From assembly GCA_016196565.1 (NCBI GenBank), contig JACPXK010000006.1, forward strand, positions 1-64,000: a stretch of DNA of 64,000 nucleotides, given 5' to 3'. This document shows, piece by piece, positions 10,065 through 18,494 of the stretch. A program made the translations under genes and the position numbers. This DNA comes from Candidatus Omnitrophota bacterium (lineage in GTDB: Bacteria > Omnitrophota > Omnitrophia > Omnitrophales > Aquincolibacteriaceae). The notes under the pieces were generated by a model. It was not told the origin of the DNA, did not search any database, and saw only the letters and a list, made by a program, of their open reading frames with translations. How positions within the stretch are numbered: position 1 is the stretch's first letter; each line of letters opens with the position of its first letter.

Positions 10065-11315
10065 TTATTCTTCCGCTTCTTTTTTTTCTTCGTTTTTTTC
10101 TTCTTCTTCCGCGGATTCTTTTTCATCCTCTTCGGCAGCTTTGCTTTCTTCTTCTACCGGATCCCCAGGAAGTTTAAGCGTGGGTTTTTCTTTTTCTGTT
10201 TTTCCCAAAATTGCCCGGTGGGCCGCCATAATAATTTTTTCTGCCGTCTTGGGGCCGATCCCCGGAATCTTCGCCAAATCTTCGGCAGTTGATTTAATAA
10301 TATCTTTGAGACTCACAATGCCGGCTTCTTTTAAAGCCACTTCGGTTTTTTCTCCAATTCCATCCAGAGAACTAAGAGGAATTTTCTGGCTCATGCTGCG
10401 CACATCTAGTTTCCATCCGATGAGTTTGGAGGCAAGGCGGACATTTTGGCCTTTTTTACCGATGGCCAGTGAAAGCTGGTCGTCTTCCACCAAAATTTCT
10501 GCGGCCTTTTGCTCTCGGTTTAATTTGATTTCCGAGATTTCAGCCGGAGACATGGCATTGCGAATATAAGATTCGATATCCTCGCTATAACGGACAATGT
10601 CGATTTTTTCGCCCCCGAGTTCGCGGACAATATTTTTCACCCTTTGACCCCGAATTCCGACACAAGAACCCACACAATCAATTTTGTCATCGCTGGAAGT
10701 CACTGCGATTTTGGTGCGCGAACCCGCCTCACGGGCCGCCGCTTTGATTTGAACGATTCCGTCGTGAATTTCGGGGACTTCAAGCTCAAAAAGCCTTCGG
10801 ACAAGTCCGGAATGAGCCCGGGAAAGAATAATTTCGGGACCGCGCGGGGTTTTTTTAACTTCCAACACAAAGGCACGGATCAAATCGCCCAGCCGGAAAT
10901 GGTCCAAAGGAGATTGTTCGCGGGCCGGAAGGATTCCTTCCGTTTTGCCGAAATCCACAATCAGGGCCTTTTTTTCGACCTGATGAATGGTGCCGGAAAC
11001 AATATCCCCCTGTTTTTTGCTGTAATCGTCGTAAATGGATTCGCGTTCGGCTTCCCTGATTTTTTGAATAATGACTTGTTTGGCAGTTTGGGCCGCAATG
11101 CGGCCGAATTCCATGTCATGAACCTCTTTGCCATGGGCCACAAGACGGATATTGCAGGTCCCCGGATCGATTTGAATGTCGAATTCTTCCCGTTCGGGAT
11201 AGCTTTTACGGCAGGCTGAAATCAAGGCTTGGCGAAGGGCCTCCAAGAGGACTTCCTTGGGGATCCCTTTTTCCTTTTCAATGTATTCTAATGAAGATAA
11301 AAGTTCCTGAGTCAC
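10065..11315 (-). CDS. nusA: Transcription termination/antitermination protein NusA
   Basis: RNA polymerase-binding elongation factor that controls pausing, termination and antitermination. The 416 residues comprise the N-terminal polymerase-binding domain, an S1 domain (about 100-170), two KH domains including IGKKGQNVRLA, a helix-hairpin-helix region with LDGIGEKTEVAL and IPGIGPKTAEKI (about 325-370), and a strongly acidic glutamate/lysine tail. The start codon is GTG, and the ribosome-binding site is weak (GTGAG). Its 131-nt leader carries a promoter, an intrinsic terminator and a 19-bp palindrome. The gene rimP, which usually precedes nusA, is absent; the neighbour upstream is an unrelated HAMP protein. 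Confidence 0.97.
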   Translation of the reverse strand: MTQELLSSLEYIEKEKGIPKEVLLEALRQALISACRKSYPEREEFDIQIDPGTCNIRLVAHGKEVHDMEFGRIAAQTAKQVIIQKIREAERESIYDDYSKKQGDIVSGTIHQVEKKALIVDFGKTEGILPAREQSPLDHFRLGDLIRAFVLEVKKTPRGPEIILSRAHSGLVRRLFELEVPEIHDGIVQIKAAAREAGSRTKIAVTSSDDKIDCVGSCVGIRGQRVKNIVRELGGEKIDIVRYSEDIESYIRNAMSPAEISEIKLNREQKAAEILVEDDQLSLAIGKKGQNVRLASKLIGWKLDVRSMSQKIPLSSLDGIGEKTEVALKEAGIVSLKDIIKSTAEDLAKIPGIGPKTAEKIIMAAHRAILGKTEKEKPTLKLPGDPVEEESKAAEEDEKESAEEEEKNEEKKEAEE

Positions 11316-11356
11316 GTTTTTCTCACTTTATTCGTTTGTATGGAATTTTCCCAGCA

Positions 11357-11375
11357 AAAGGGGTCTGACCCTTTT
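11357..11375. repeat. 19-bp palindrome (9-1-9) in the nusA leader
   Basis: AAAGGGGTC-T-GACCCTTTT, eight of nine arm positions paired, with an extra A-rich/T-rich flank that extends the stem. It lies between the leader terminator and the nusA start. It belongs to the same family as the elements at 1889, 31455 and 43673. Confidence 0.75.
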
Positions 11376-11403
11376 GTTTTGCGTACCGGCAGGCGCCCAA
11401 AAC

Positions 11404-11428
11404 AAAAAAAGTGGGCAAAAGCCCACTT
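11404..11428 (-). terminator. Intrinsic terminator in the nusA leader (candidate attenuator)
   Basis: On the minus strand, AAGTGGGC-TTTT-GCCCACTT forms a perfect 8-bp stem with a 4-nt loop and runs into a T-rich tract. It sits only about 20 nt downstream of the inferred transcription start of the nusA promoter and about 90 nt before the GTG of nusA. It could also end transcripts of the upstream HAMP-protein gene. Because nusA follows and NusA stimulates hairpin termination, autoregulation by premature termination is a reasonable inference. Confidence 0.8.
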
Positions 11429-11452
11429 CGCATCACTGCTAAGAATGGCCGT

Positions 11453-11482
11453 ACTGTACCATAAAAAATTCTATTCTGTCAA
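11453..11482 (-). promoter_or_regulatory. Sigma70-type promoter for the nusA operon
   Basis: On the minus strand there is a perfect -35 TTGACA (11477-11482), an 18-bp AT-rich spacer and a -10 TACAGT (11453-11458). The predicted transcription start is near 11446. It reads toward nusA and on through the ten-gene operon to ftsK. It lies in the 250-bp gap 11316-11565, which otherwise holds only the terminator and palindrome described separately. Confidence 0.75.
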
Positions 11483-11565
11483 TTCGGCAAAAGGAAAGAA
11501 ACCGAAGGAAGAAAGAGGTAAAAGCGGCCAAAGTCTACGTCGTTAAGTTATTACGAAATAAAAAC

Positions 11566-12159
11566 TTAGCGTTTTTTCGCCTTGTCTAAAACCGCTTTGA
11601 GTTCCTGGGCGGATTGAATGACCGAGTCCGGCTGACGGCTGGAGATAATTTTTTCCACAAGGGTGCGCATTTCCTTGGCTTGACCCCGCTCGGATTGCAT
11701 TTGTTCCAAAAGGCGGTTCATTTCGACCGCCACTTCCGTGAAGAAATCCCCCTCACGAAGTTTGACGGGAGGAGGCAGTTCGCCGTCATTGATTCTAAGC
11801 AACGTTTGGCGAAACCGATGCACCGGCCCGGCCACCCGGTGAAGAAAAAAAACCCCAAAGGCGCCGATCACAAGAAGCGTGGCAAACAGTACCGCCGTCA
11901 CCCGCAGAATCAAAAGATAGCGGACTTCCGAGAGCACTTCATAGGGGTTGATTTTCCCGAAATGAAATCCTCCGCCAAAAGCTGCCTCTCGAATGGTTTC
12001 ATGAATCACATACCCCACCGCAAGGCAGGAAATCATCAGGAGGGAGATGACCACCATGGTAAATTCCCGCTGTATGGGTTTGTGGATAAAAATGTTTCGG
12101 ACCCTTCTCTTGTAAGACCTGCCCTCCGTGCTGGTATTTTGATTTTGTTCGTCATTCAT
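11566..12159 (-). CDS. HAMP-domain inner-membrane protein of unknown function
   Basis: A 197-residue protein with an N-terminal basic cytoplasmic stretch, one membrane helix at about residues 33-53, a short periplasmic segment, a second helix at about 80-105, then a HAMP-like linker starting with HRVAGPVHRFRQTL and a C-terminal amphipathic/coiled-coil region. There is no kinase, cyclase or methyl-accepting domain after the HAMP, so it looks like a signal-relay stub or a structural partner. It is the last gene of the efflux operon, 17 bp after the second RND pump. Function is not known; a role in sensing or scaffolding for the pump is inference from position only. Confidence 0.6.
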   Translation of the reverse strand: MNDEQNQNTSTEGRSYKRRVRNIFIHKPIQREFTMVVISLLMISCLAVGYVIHETIREAAFGGGFHFGKINPYEVLSEVRYLLILRVTAVLFATLLVIGAFGVFFLHRVAGPVHRFRQTLLRINDGELPPPVKLREGDFFTEVAVEMNRLLEQMQSERGQAKEMRTLVEKIISSRQPDSVIQSAQELKAVLDKAKKR

Positions 12160-12176
12160 AAAATTCTCCTCTCTGG

Positions 12177-15100
12177 CTATGTCGCTTGACCGGAAAAATA
12201 ATGTCGAAAAGGTTTTGTCAAAAAGCTAAAAATATTCTTAAACAAAGGAACGATAAGTTCTTCACTGATCAAAATTAAATTGGGAAGAATAAAAAGGGTC
12301 AAAATGGTCGAACTGATAAGTCCTCCTATCACCGTCACCGCCAAGGGAGACCAGAGATCGCTGGATTGCCCTAAATTCGAGGCCATGGGGATAAATCCGC
12401 AAACTGTCGAGAGGGTCGTCATGGTAATCGGCCTCAAGCGGTCGAGCCCGGCTTGAATTAAAATCTCACGAAGGGGTTTTTGTTCTTTCTTGGCCCTTAA
12501 ATGATTCAAATGGTCCGTCATAATGATCGCGGCATTGATCACATAACCCGCCAAAAGAATCATGCCGATAAATACCGGCTGACTTAAGGGCTTGCGCGTT
12601 ATGGAAAGTGCCGCTTCAATGCCAATGCTTGCCATAAAAACTGAAGTCATAATGAGCGCAGGCTGCAGGTAGCTTTGAAACATGCAGGCCAGCACCATAT
12701 AAACCAAAGCGAAAGTCAGCACAATGGCCCATTGAAGTTGGGATTTCCCCGAAATCAATTCTTCGAAACCGCCGCCAAAGCGCCAGTAATAATCATCCGG
12801 AAGTTTGACCGAGGCTAAGGCTTCTTTGACCTCACGGGCCACAGCTTCGAGGGGCCTTTTGGTATCGCCTTTGACGAACACATAACGGTATTTGTCTTTA
12901 CGGTCAATCGTTTGGGGCCCTGTCGTCGGATAAAAATTGGCGATTTCGCCAAGAGGAATTTGGACACCGCTTTTAGAGGCAATGGGAATGAATTTTAAAT
13001 CTTCAATTTTCTGGCGGTATATCGCCTGCAGCCTCGTAATCATTTCGATTTCTTCACCCTTGGTGAGTTCGTGAAATTTAGTCGGCCTCATGCCCCTCAC
13101 TTGGGCATGAACGGAGTCAGCGATTTTGCGGACATTGAGCCCATAAACCGCGGCGCGGCCTTTGTCCACCACCAGGCCGTATTCAGGACGTTTTCTTAAA
13201 TCCGTCATCACCAGATTGATCAAACCGGGGACCTTGGACATGCGATTAGCAAATTCGACGGCGAGTTTTTCCAACACGTCGTTTTCATGCCCGAAAATAT
13301 TCACCACCAGTTTTTTTTGTTCCGTACTGGTCGTCCCTTCATCAATGATCAAACTATAATCGTCATGAACCTCTTTGATCGCCTCATTGCCTTTTTCATC
13401 AAGCAGCTTCATGATTTCGTCCTTGGCGTAGGTTCGTTTGGACTTGGGCTTAAGCCGGACAAAAATCCGGACATCGTCTTTACGGACTGTGGAAGAGAAC
13501 ATTTCAATGTCCGTGATTTTACCTAAAATTTCTTCCACTTTTTTGACCGCATCGTCATTGGCTTCAATCCGGGCCCCTGCCAGAGGAAAAACAATGATTG
13601 AAAACTCATTCTCCTCAAGGGCGGTAGGCCAATCGATGTCCCGGTTCTTGATCTTTAAGGTCGCAGAAACAAAGAGTCCGATAAAAATGGCCACGATGAG
13701 GTAGCGGAACTTAAAATTCCAGTGCATGATCCGGCGGTAAAAATCTTTAAATCCCTCTCCCCACTCTCCGGATTGCCCTTTTTGATGAGCACTGATTTTT
13801 CCACGGCCCCATTGCATCAAAAGCATGGGAACGAGCATCAAGGCAACGAAAAACGACATGATCAAGGAAATTGAAACCGTAAAGGCGAAACCGGAATAGG
13901 CCATTTGAATTTTTTTATCAATAAAGATCACGGGCAAAAAGACAATAAGCGTTGTGACTAAAGATGCGAAAAGGGCAAGCCAGACTTCTTCCGAACCTTC
14001 CCGGATGGCATGACCGTCCGTCATGCCTTGTTCTTTTTTGGTAAAGGTATTTTCCATCACGACGACGGCGCTATCCACCATAATTCCGATGGCAAGGGCA
14101 AGGCCGCTTAGCGTCATCACATTGATCGAGATATGAAACATGTTCATAAAAAAGAAAGTGGTGATCACCGAACATGGAATTGCCGTGGAAATAATAAGGG
14201 CAAGGACCCATTTTCTTAGGAAAAAGTAAATCACAATGATGGTAAGAACCATCCCGATAAGAAGGGCGTCACGAACATCGTGAATAGACCTAGAAATAAT
14301 TTCCGCTTTATCGGAAACCATCACAATATCCACGGCCTCCGGATGGGCTTTTTTAAAATCATCCAACACCATCCTTACCGTTTTGGCAACAGGAATAGTA
14401 TTGGCGAGACTTGTCTTTTTGACATAAACCGTAACGTTTTGTTCAAGATTAAGACGTGCCGCATCGGCAGATTCCAAATAGGAATCTTTTACCGTAGCGA
14501 TTTCCTTAAGAGGAATGATCGACCCCTGACGCGTGGCTTGAATTCCAATTTCCCCGATCTCTTCCACGCTTTGAAAGGCCCCCATACTTCTGACCGCGAG
14601 TTCCAAATCTCCTTTGTCCACATTGCCGGCCACGAGATTAATATTACTTTGCCCCAGAATGTCCATGACGCGTTCAATGGAAATGTTGTAACGCACCAGC
14701 TTGTCGCGATCGATTTCAACCAGGATTTTTCTTTCCCGGCCTCCGTAAACCTCAACGCTTGCAACCCCGTCTACCCGCGCCAATACAGGCTTTAAGTCCA
14801 CATCCACAAGTTCCCGGATTTCCTCCGGAGATAAATTCTGTGAAGTCAGGGCGAAGACCACGATGGCAGACTCGGTGTCATCGTAATTTGCAATCACGGG
14901 TTTTTCGATTTCCTTGGGAAGAATGGGCCTGACCCGGGAAAATTTCTCGCGGATTTCAAGGGCGGTAAAATCCATATTGGTTCCGGGTTCAAACTCCATG
15001 GTCACACGCGATTCGGCCTCACGAGAATTGGAATAAAGATTTTTTAAATGGGTCACGGTGGCCACGGCTTCTTCGATGGGTTTGGTAATGCCTTTTTCCA

Positions 15101-15278
15101 CATCCACGGGTGCCAGCCCGCCTCGCGCCCGTACGATGATGCTGACAATGCCTTGATTTTGCCCTTGATAAAGCTCAATGGGCAGCCGCATAAGGGAAAT
15201 CATGCCCAAAATCAAAAGGGCAAGAAAAATCATGGTCGTCAAAACCGGCCTTTGGATGGAAACATTCGGCAGTCCCAT
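12177..15278 (-). CDS. RND efflux transporter, HAE1/AcrB family (second of a tandem pair)
   Basis: Inner-membrane proton-driven exporter of the AcrB/MdtC type, expected to work with the membrane-fusion and TolC-like proteins encoded just upstream. The 1033 residues show the twelve-helix, two-loop RND plan, beginning with IQRPVLTTMIFLALLILGMI. The TM4 motif reads GIMVDSAVVVMEN, so only the first of the two AcrB aspartates (D407) is kept. The TM10 region reads GYVINAAIIMTD, where AcrB has lysine 940 and asparagine 941. It starts six bases after the first pump gene. Adjacent non-identical RND genes recall the heteromeric MdtB/MdtC arrangement. Substrate is unknown. Confidence 0.92.
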   Translation of the reverse strand: MGLPNVSIQRPVLTTMIFLALLILGMISLMRLPIELYQGQNQGIVSIIVRARGGLAPVDVEKGITKPIEEAVATVTHLKNLYSNSREAESRVTMEFEPGTNMDFTALEIREKFSRVRPILPKEIEKPVIANYDDTESAIVVFALTSQNLSPEEIRELVDVDLKPVLARVDGVASVEVYGGRERKILVEIDRDKLVRYNISIERVMDILGQSNINLVAGNVDKGDLELAVRSMGAFQSVEEIGEIGIQATRQGSIIPLKEIATVKDSYLESADAARLNLEQNVTVYVKKTSLANTIPVAKTVRMVLDDFKKAHPEAVDIVMVSDKAEIISRSIHDVRDALLIGMVLTIIVIYFFLRKWVLALIISTAIPCSVITTFFFMNMFHISINVMTLSGLALAIGIMVDSAVVVMENTFTKKEQGMTDGHAIREGSEEVWLALFASLVTTLIVFLPVIFIDKKIQMAYSGFAFTVSISLIMSFFVALMLVPMLLMQWGRGKISAHQKGQSGEWGEGFKDFYRRIMHWNFKFRYLIVAIFIGLFVSATLKIKNRDIDWPTALEENEFSIIVFPLAGARIEANDDAVKKVEEILGKITDIEMFSSTVRKDDVRIFVRLKPKSKRTYAKDEIMKLLDEKGNEAIKEVHDDYSLIIDEGTTSTEQKKLVVNIFGHENDVLEKLAVEFANRMSKVPGLINLVMTDLRKRPEYGLVVDKGRAAVYGLNVRKIADSVHAQVRGMRPTKFHELTKGEEIEMITRLQAIYRQKIEDLKFIPIASKSGVQIPLGEIANFYPTTGPQTIDRKDKYRYVFVKGDTKRPLEAVAREVKEALASVKLPDDYYWRFGGGFEELISGKSQLQWAIVLTFALVYMVLACMFQSYLQPALIMTSVFMASIGIEAALSITRKPLSQPVFIGMILLAGYVINAAIIMTDHLNHLRAKKEQKPLREILIQAGLDRLRPITMTTLSTVCGFIPMASNLGQSSDLWSPLAVTVIGGLISSTILTLFILPNLILISEELIVPLFKNIFSFLTKPFRHYFSGQAT

Positions 15279-15284
15279 AGCAGC

Positions 15285-18200
15285 TTAGTCTTCTTCCTCC
15301 ATTCCAAAAAATTTTTCAGAAAGCCGTGTGATCAAAATATAGAAAATAGGAATCACGATCAGGGTCAAAACCGTCGAGGAAAGCGTTCCCCCCATCATGG
15401 CAATGGCCATGGGAGAACGCAATTCCGCCCCTTCTCCAAGGCCAAGGGCAAGCGGCACGAGCCCCAAAATAGAAGTTAGGGCGCTCATTAAAATGGGACG
15501 TGTTCTAATTTTTGCGGACTCAAGCGCCGCTTCTTCCACATCCATACCCTGTTCCCGTAATTGGTTGATGTATTCAATAAGAACAATCCCATTATTGACG
15601 GCGGTTCCTGCCAAAAGCACCATGCCAAGCAGAGAAATCACATTGAGGGAGGTTCCCGAAATCCATAGCGCAATGCCAACCCCAAAAAGGGCCAGCGGAA
15701 CCGTGATCATAATAAGAAGCGGCTGCATAAAGGATTCGAACTGAGATGCCATAATCATATAATTAAGAATGACGGCAAGAACAAAGGCAAAAATAACCAT
15801 GGCAAAATTCTCTTTGACTTCCTTTGCCTTACCGGAAAGCTGAACTTGAAAATCTTCAGGAATACTGAGCCCCGCCAGCATCTTTTGTACTGCCACGAGC
15901 ACATCTTTACTTTTTGCCTGCCCCAGAATGTCCGCAGAAACAGTGGCCGTCCTTTCCTGATCCAAGCGTTTAATTTCACTGGGCCCCAAACTTCTTTCGA
16001 TTTTGGCCACTTCTTTTAAAGAAATAAGGGTATCGAGCACTTGAGAATAAAGAAGGAGAGAGTTAAGGTTTTCGATATTGCTCCGGTCCCTTTCGCTTAA
16101 ACGCACACGCACATCATACTCCTTGCCGGCCTCCCGGTACTCAGTTGCCACGACACCTTCCAACCCCGCCTTGGCGATCAAGGAAATGTCCAAAGCGGAA
16201 ATCCCGTAAAGTGCTGCCCTTGACTTATCAATATGAAGTTTGGTTTCCGGAGACGGTTCTCCCATATCATCTTGAATATTGGCAATGCCGCGAATCTGAC
16301 CGAGCCGGTTTTGAATGTCTTCCACAAGCTGTGTCATTTTCTTTTCGTCATAGCCCCGGACCAAGATCAAAACGGGTTTGATGCCGCCTTCTGCAAACGC
16401 AAATTCACTTTCCTGCAGAACAAAATCAATTTGTGCTCTCTCCGTATCAACGGTCTTAATTTTCTCTTCGAGAATTCGAACAACCTCTGCAGATCTTTTT
16501 TTGCGTCCTCCTTCCAGCGTGACCAAGATTAAAGCCTGGGAAGGCCGCATGGCTTCCACCTTGACTTGTCCTTTTTCCGTTTTTTCAGAACCAATGGTCA
16601 CCGCAATATTTTTGATATTTTTGATCCCTTGCATCATCTGTTCCAGCCGTTGACAAACCCGGTCGGTGACTTCTAGCCGCGTGCCAATAGGCAGGGTGAC
16701 CTTCAAAAGAAATTGCCCTTGATCTACTTTAGGAAGCACTTCACGTTCGAGACTCGGAAAAATCAAGAAGGAAGTGACGGCGCAAAGGCCGAAGGTCAAG
16801 GTTAAAATTTTTAAAATAGTCCGTATTTTTTTTTGTCTGGGAATTTCGCCAATCAACCTTTTTTCAAGAAAACGTGTCCACGTCCATGGCTTGTATCCCG
16901 AGGGTTTAACTTTGAGATAAACGGAAAGCATGGGAATAAGTGAGAGCGGAACCAGGGTTGATATCACCTGGGAATAAATAATCGTCCAGGAAAGGTCTTT
17001 GAAAATTTGTCCCGCGATCCCGGGCACGAAAACAATCAAGGGGAAAAAAACAGCAATGGTGGTAAGGTTGGAAGTGATGACCGGCCACAAAACTTCCTGG
17101 GTTCCTTGGACGGCCGCTTCATAGGCCTCCATCCCTTCTTCGCGTTTGCGAAAGATATTTTCAAGCACCACAATGCTCGCATCCACAATCATTCCGATGG
17201 CAAGCACAAGGCCGCCGATGGACATGGTATTCATGGTAATGCCGCCCATATTCATCAGGATAAAACAACCAAAAAGGGTGATCGGTACCGACAAAATCAA
17301 AATCAGCGACGGTAACACCAAACGCAAAAAGGCGAACAAGACAAGGAAGACAAGAAAACCGCCGCTTTTGGCGTCACTCATCAGGTCTTCGAGGGAGCGG
17401 CGGACAAAAATCGAGTGGTCGTAAATGATTTCATAATGCAGGCCGCGGCTCGAAATATCCGAGTCAAGAAGCGTGAGGGCTTTGCGGATCCGGTCCACAA
17501 GTTCGACCGTATTGGCACCCGCCTGTTTTTGAATGGAAATTGAAATATTTTCTTTTCCGTTATGGCGCGAAATGCTTGTTTTTTCGCTGGTCCCATCGAC
17601 AACCTCGGCAATGTCACGGATCAAAACCAGTCTTTTTTCGAGCATCCGTTTTTGAACTTCTTGGCGCAGGGTGTCGACGGTTTCACGAATGGCTCCGCTT
17701 CCCTTTTCAACAAAACTCGTGTCATCGGCTTTGATTTTATCCAGCGTGTCGATACCCGCCACCGAATAGCCTATTTCCTTAACGGACCGGAATTCCCCAA
17801 TGGTGCGGATGAGGTACTCATAAAGCCCTTTTTTAATGCTCCCCGCCGGATAAGAAACATTGGCTTGTTCGATCGATTCGATCACTTGTAAAAGGGAAAG
17901 GTGATTGGCCTCAAGCCGAGCTTGATCAATTTCTACAATAATTTCCCGGTCCAGTCCTCCCGAAATGGTGGCAGAAGCCACGCCGTCAATTTTTTCTAAA
18001 TTATCCTTGATAACTTTTTCAGCCAAATATTTCATCTGGACCGGCTCGAGATTTTGTCCCGAAACCGAGAGGATTAAAATGGGCCGTGCGAGCGGATCGA
18101 ATTTTAAAACGACAGGGTCTTCGGCTTCCTTGGGAAGTCTTTCTTTGATAAGGTCGATTTTTTCACGCACGGCCAAAGCGGCAAAGTCAATATCTTGCCC

Positions 18201-18491
18201 CCAATTAAAGGAAACCATGACAGTGCTGCGTCCTTCACGGGAAATTGATTCGATATGTTTTAAACCGGCAACGGCCCCAACGGCTTCTTCGATGGGTTTG
18301 GTGATGAGGGTCTCGATTTCTTCAGGAGCGGCATTCGTATAGTCCGTGACGATGGTCAACTGCGGAAAGGTAATCGGCGGGAAAAGTTCCTGGGGAAGGC
18401 GGGAAAAAGAAATAGTCCCGACCAGAATAATTCCCAGAGTGACCATCACGACGGTCACTTTTTTTTGCACCGAGAATTGGACTAAATTCAT
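15285..18491 (-). CDS. RND efflux transporter, HAE1/AcrB family (first of a tandem pair)
   Basis: Second AcrB-like pump, 1068 residues, starting MNLVQFSVQKKVTVVM. It has the usual repeat of helix bundle and large periplasmic loop in each half. TM4 reads GMIVDASIVVLEN (one aspartate kept, the next replaced by alanine). TM10 reads GTAVNNGIVLIE, with asparagine where AcrB uses lysine 940. The start is four bases after the membrane-fusion protein stop. Sequence differs clearly from the downstream pump, so the pair is an old duplication or a hetero-oligomer, not a recent copy. Both pumps lack the AcrB-type lysine, so the proton relay may differ from E. coli. Confidence 0.92.
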   Translation of the reverse strand: MNLVQFSVQKKVTVVMVTLGIILVGTISFSRLPQELFPPITFPQLTIVTDYTNAAPEEIETLITKPIEEAVGAVAGLKHIESISREGRSTVMVSFNWGQDIDFAALAVREKIDLIKERLPKEAEDPVVLKFDPLARPILILSVSGQNLEPVQMKYLAEKVIKDNLEKIDGVASATISGGLDREIIVEIDQARLEANHLSLLQVIESIEQANVSYPAGSIKKGLYEYLIRTIGEFRSVKEIGYSVAGIDTLDKIKADDTSFVEKGSGAIRETVDTLRQEVQKRMLEKRLVLIRDIAEVVDGTSEKTSISRHNGKENISISIQKQAGANTVELVDRIRKALTLLDSDISSRGLHYEIIYDHSIFVRRSLEDLMSDAKSGGFLVFLVLFAFLRLVLPSLILILSVPITLFGCFILMNMGGITMNTMSIGGLVLAIGMIVDASIVVLENIFRKREEGMEAYEAAVQGTQEVLWPVITSNLTTIAVFFPLIVFVPGIAGQIFKDLSWTIIYSQVISTLVPLSLIPMLSVYLKVKPSGYKPWTWTRFLEKRLIGEIPRQKKIRTILKILTLTFGLCAVTSFLIFPSLEREVLPKVDQGQFLLKVTLPIGTRLEVTDRVCQRLEQMMQGIKNIKNIAVTIGSEKTEKGQVKVEAMRPSQALILVTLEGGRKKRSAEVVRILEEKIKTVDTERAQIDFVLQESEFAFAEGGIKPVLILVRGYDEKKMTQLVEDIQNRLGQIRGIANIQDDMGEPSPETKLHIDKSRAALYGISALDISLIAKAGLEGVVATEYREAGKEYDVRVRLSERDRSNIENLNSLLLYSQVLDTLISLKEVAKIERSLGPSEIKRLDQERTATVSADILGQAKSKDVLVAVQKMLAGLSIPEDFQVQLSGKAKEVKENFAMVIFAFVLAVILNYMIMASQFESFMQPLLIMITVPLALFGVGIALWISGTSLNVISLLGMVLLAGTAVNNGIVLIEYINQLREQGMDVEEAALESAKIRTRPILMSALTSILGLVPLALGLGEGAELRSPMAIAMMGGTLSSTVLTLIVIPIFYILITRLSEKFFGMEEED

Positions 18492-18494
18492 GCG

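Noticed and set aside
11340..11546. Plus-strand 68-residue frame beginning MEFSQQKGSDPF
   Set aside because: It spans the palindrome, the terminator and the promoter of the nusA leader; the peptide is a translation of repeat DNA.
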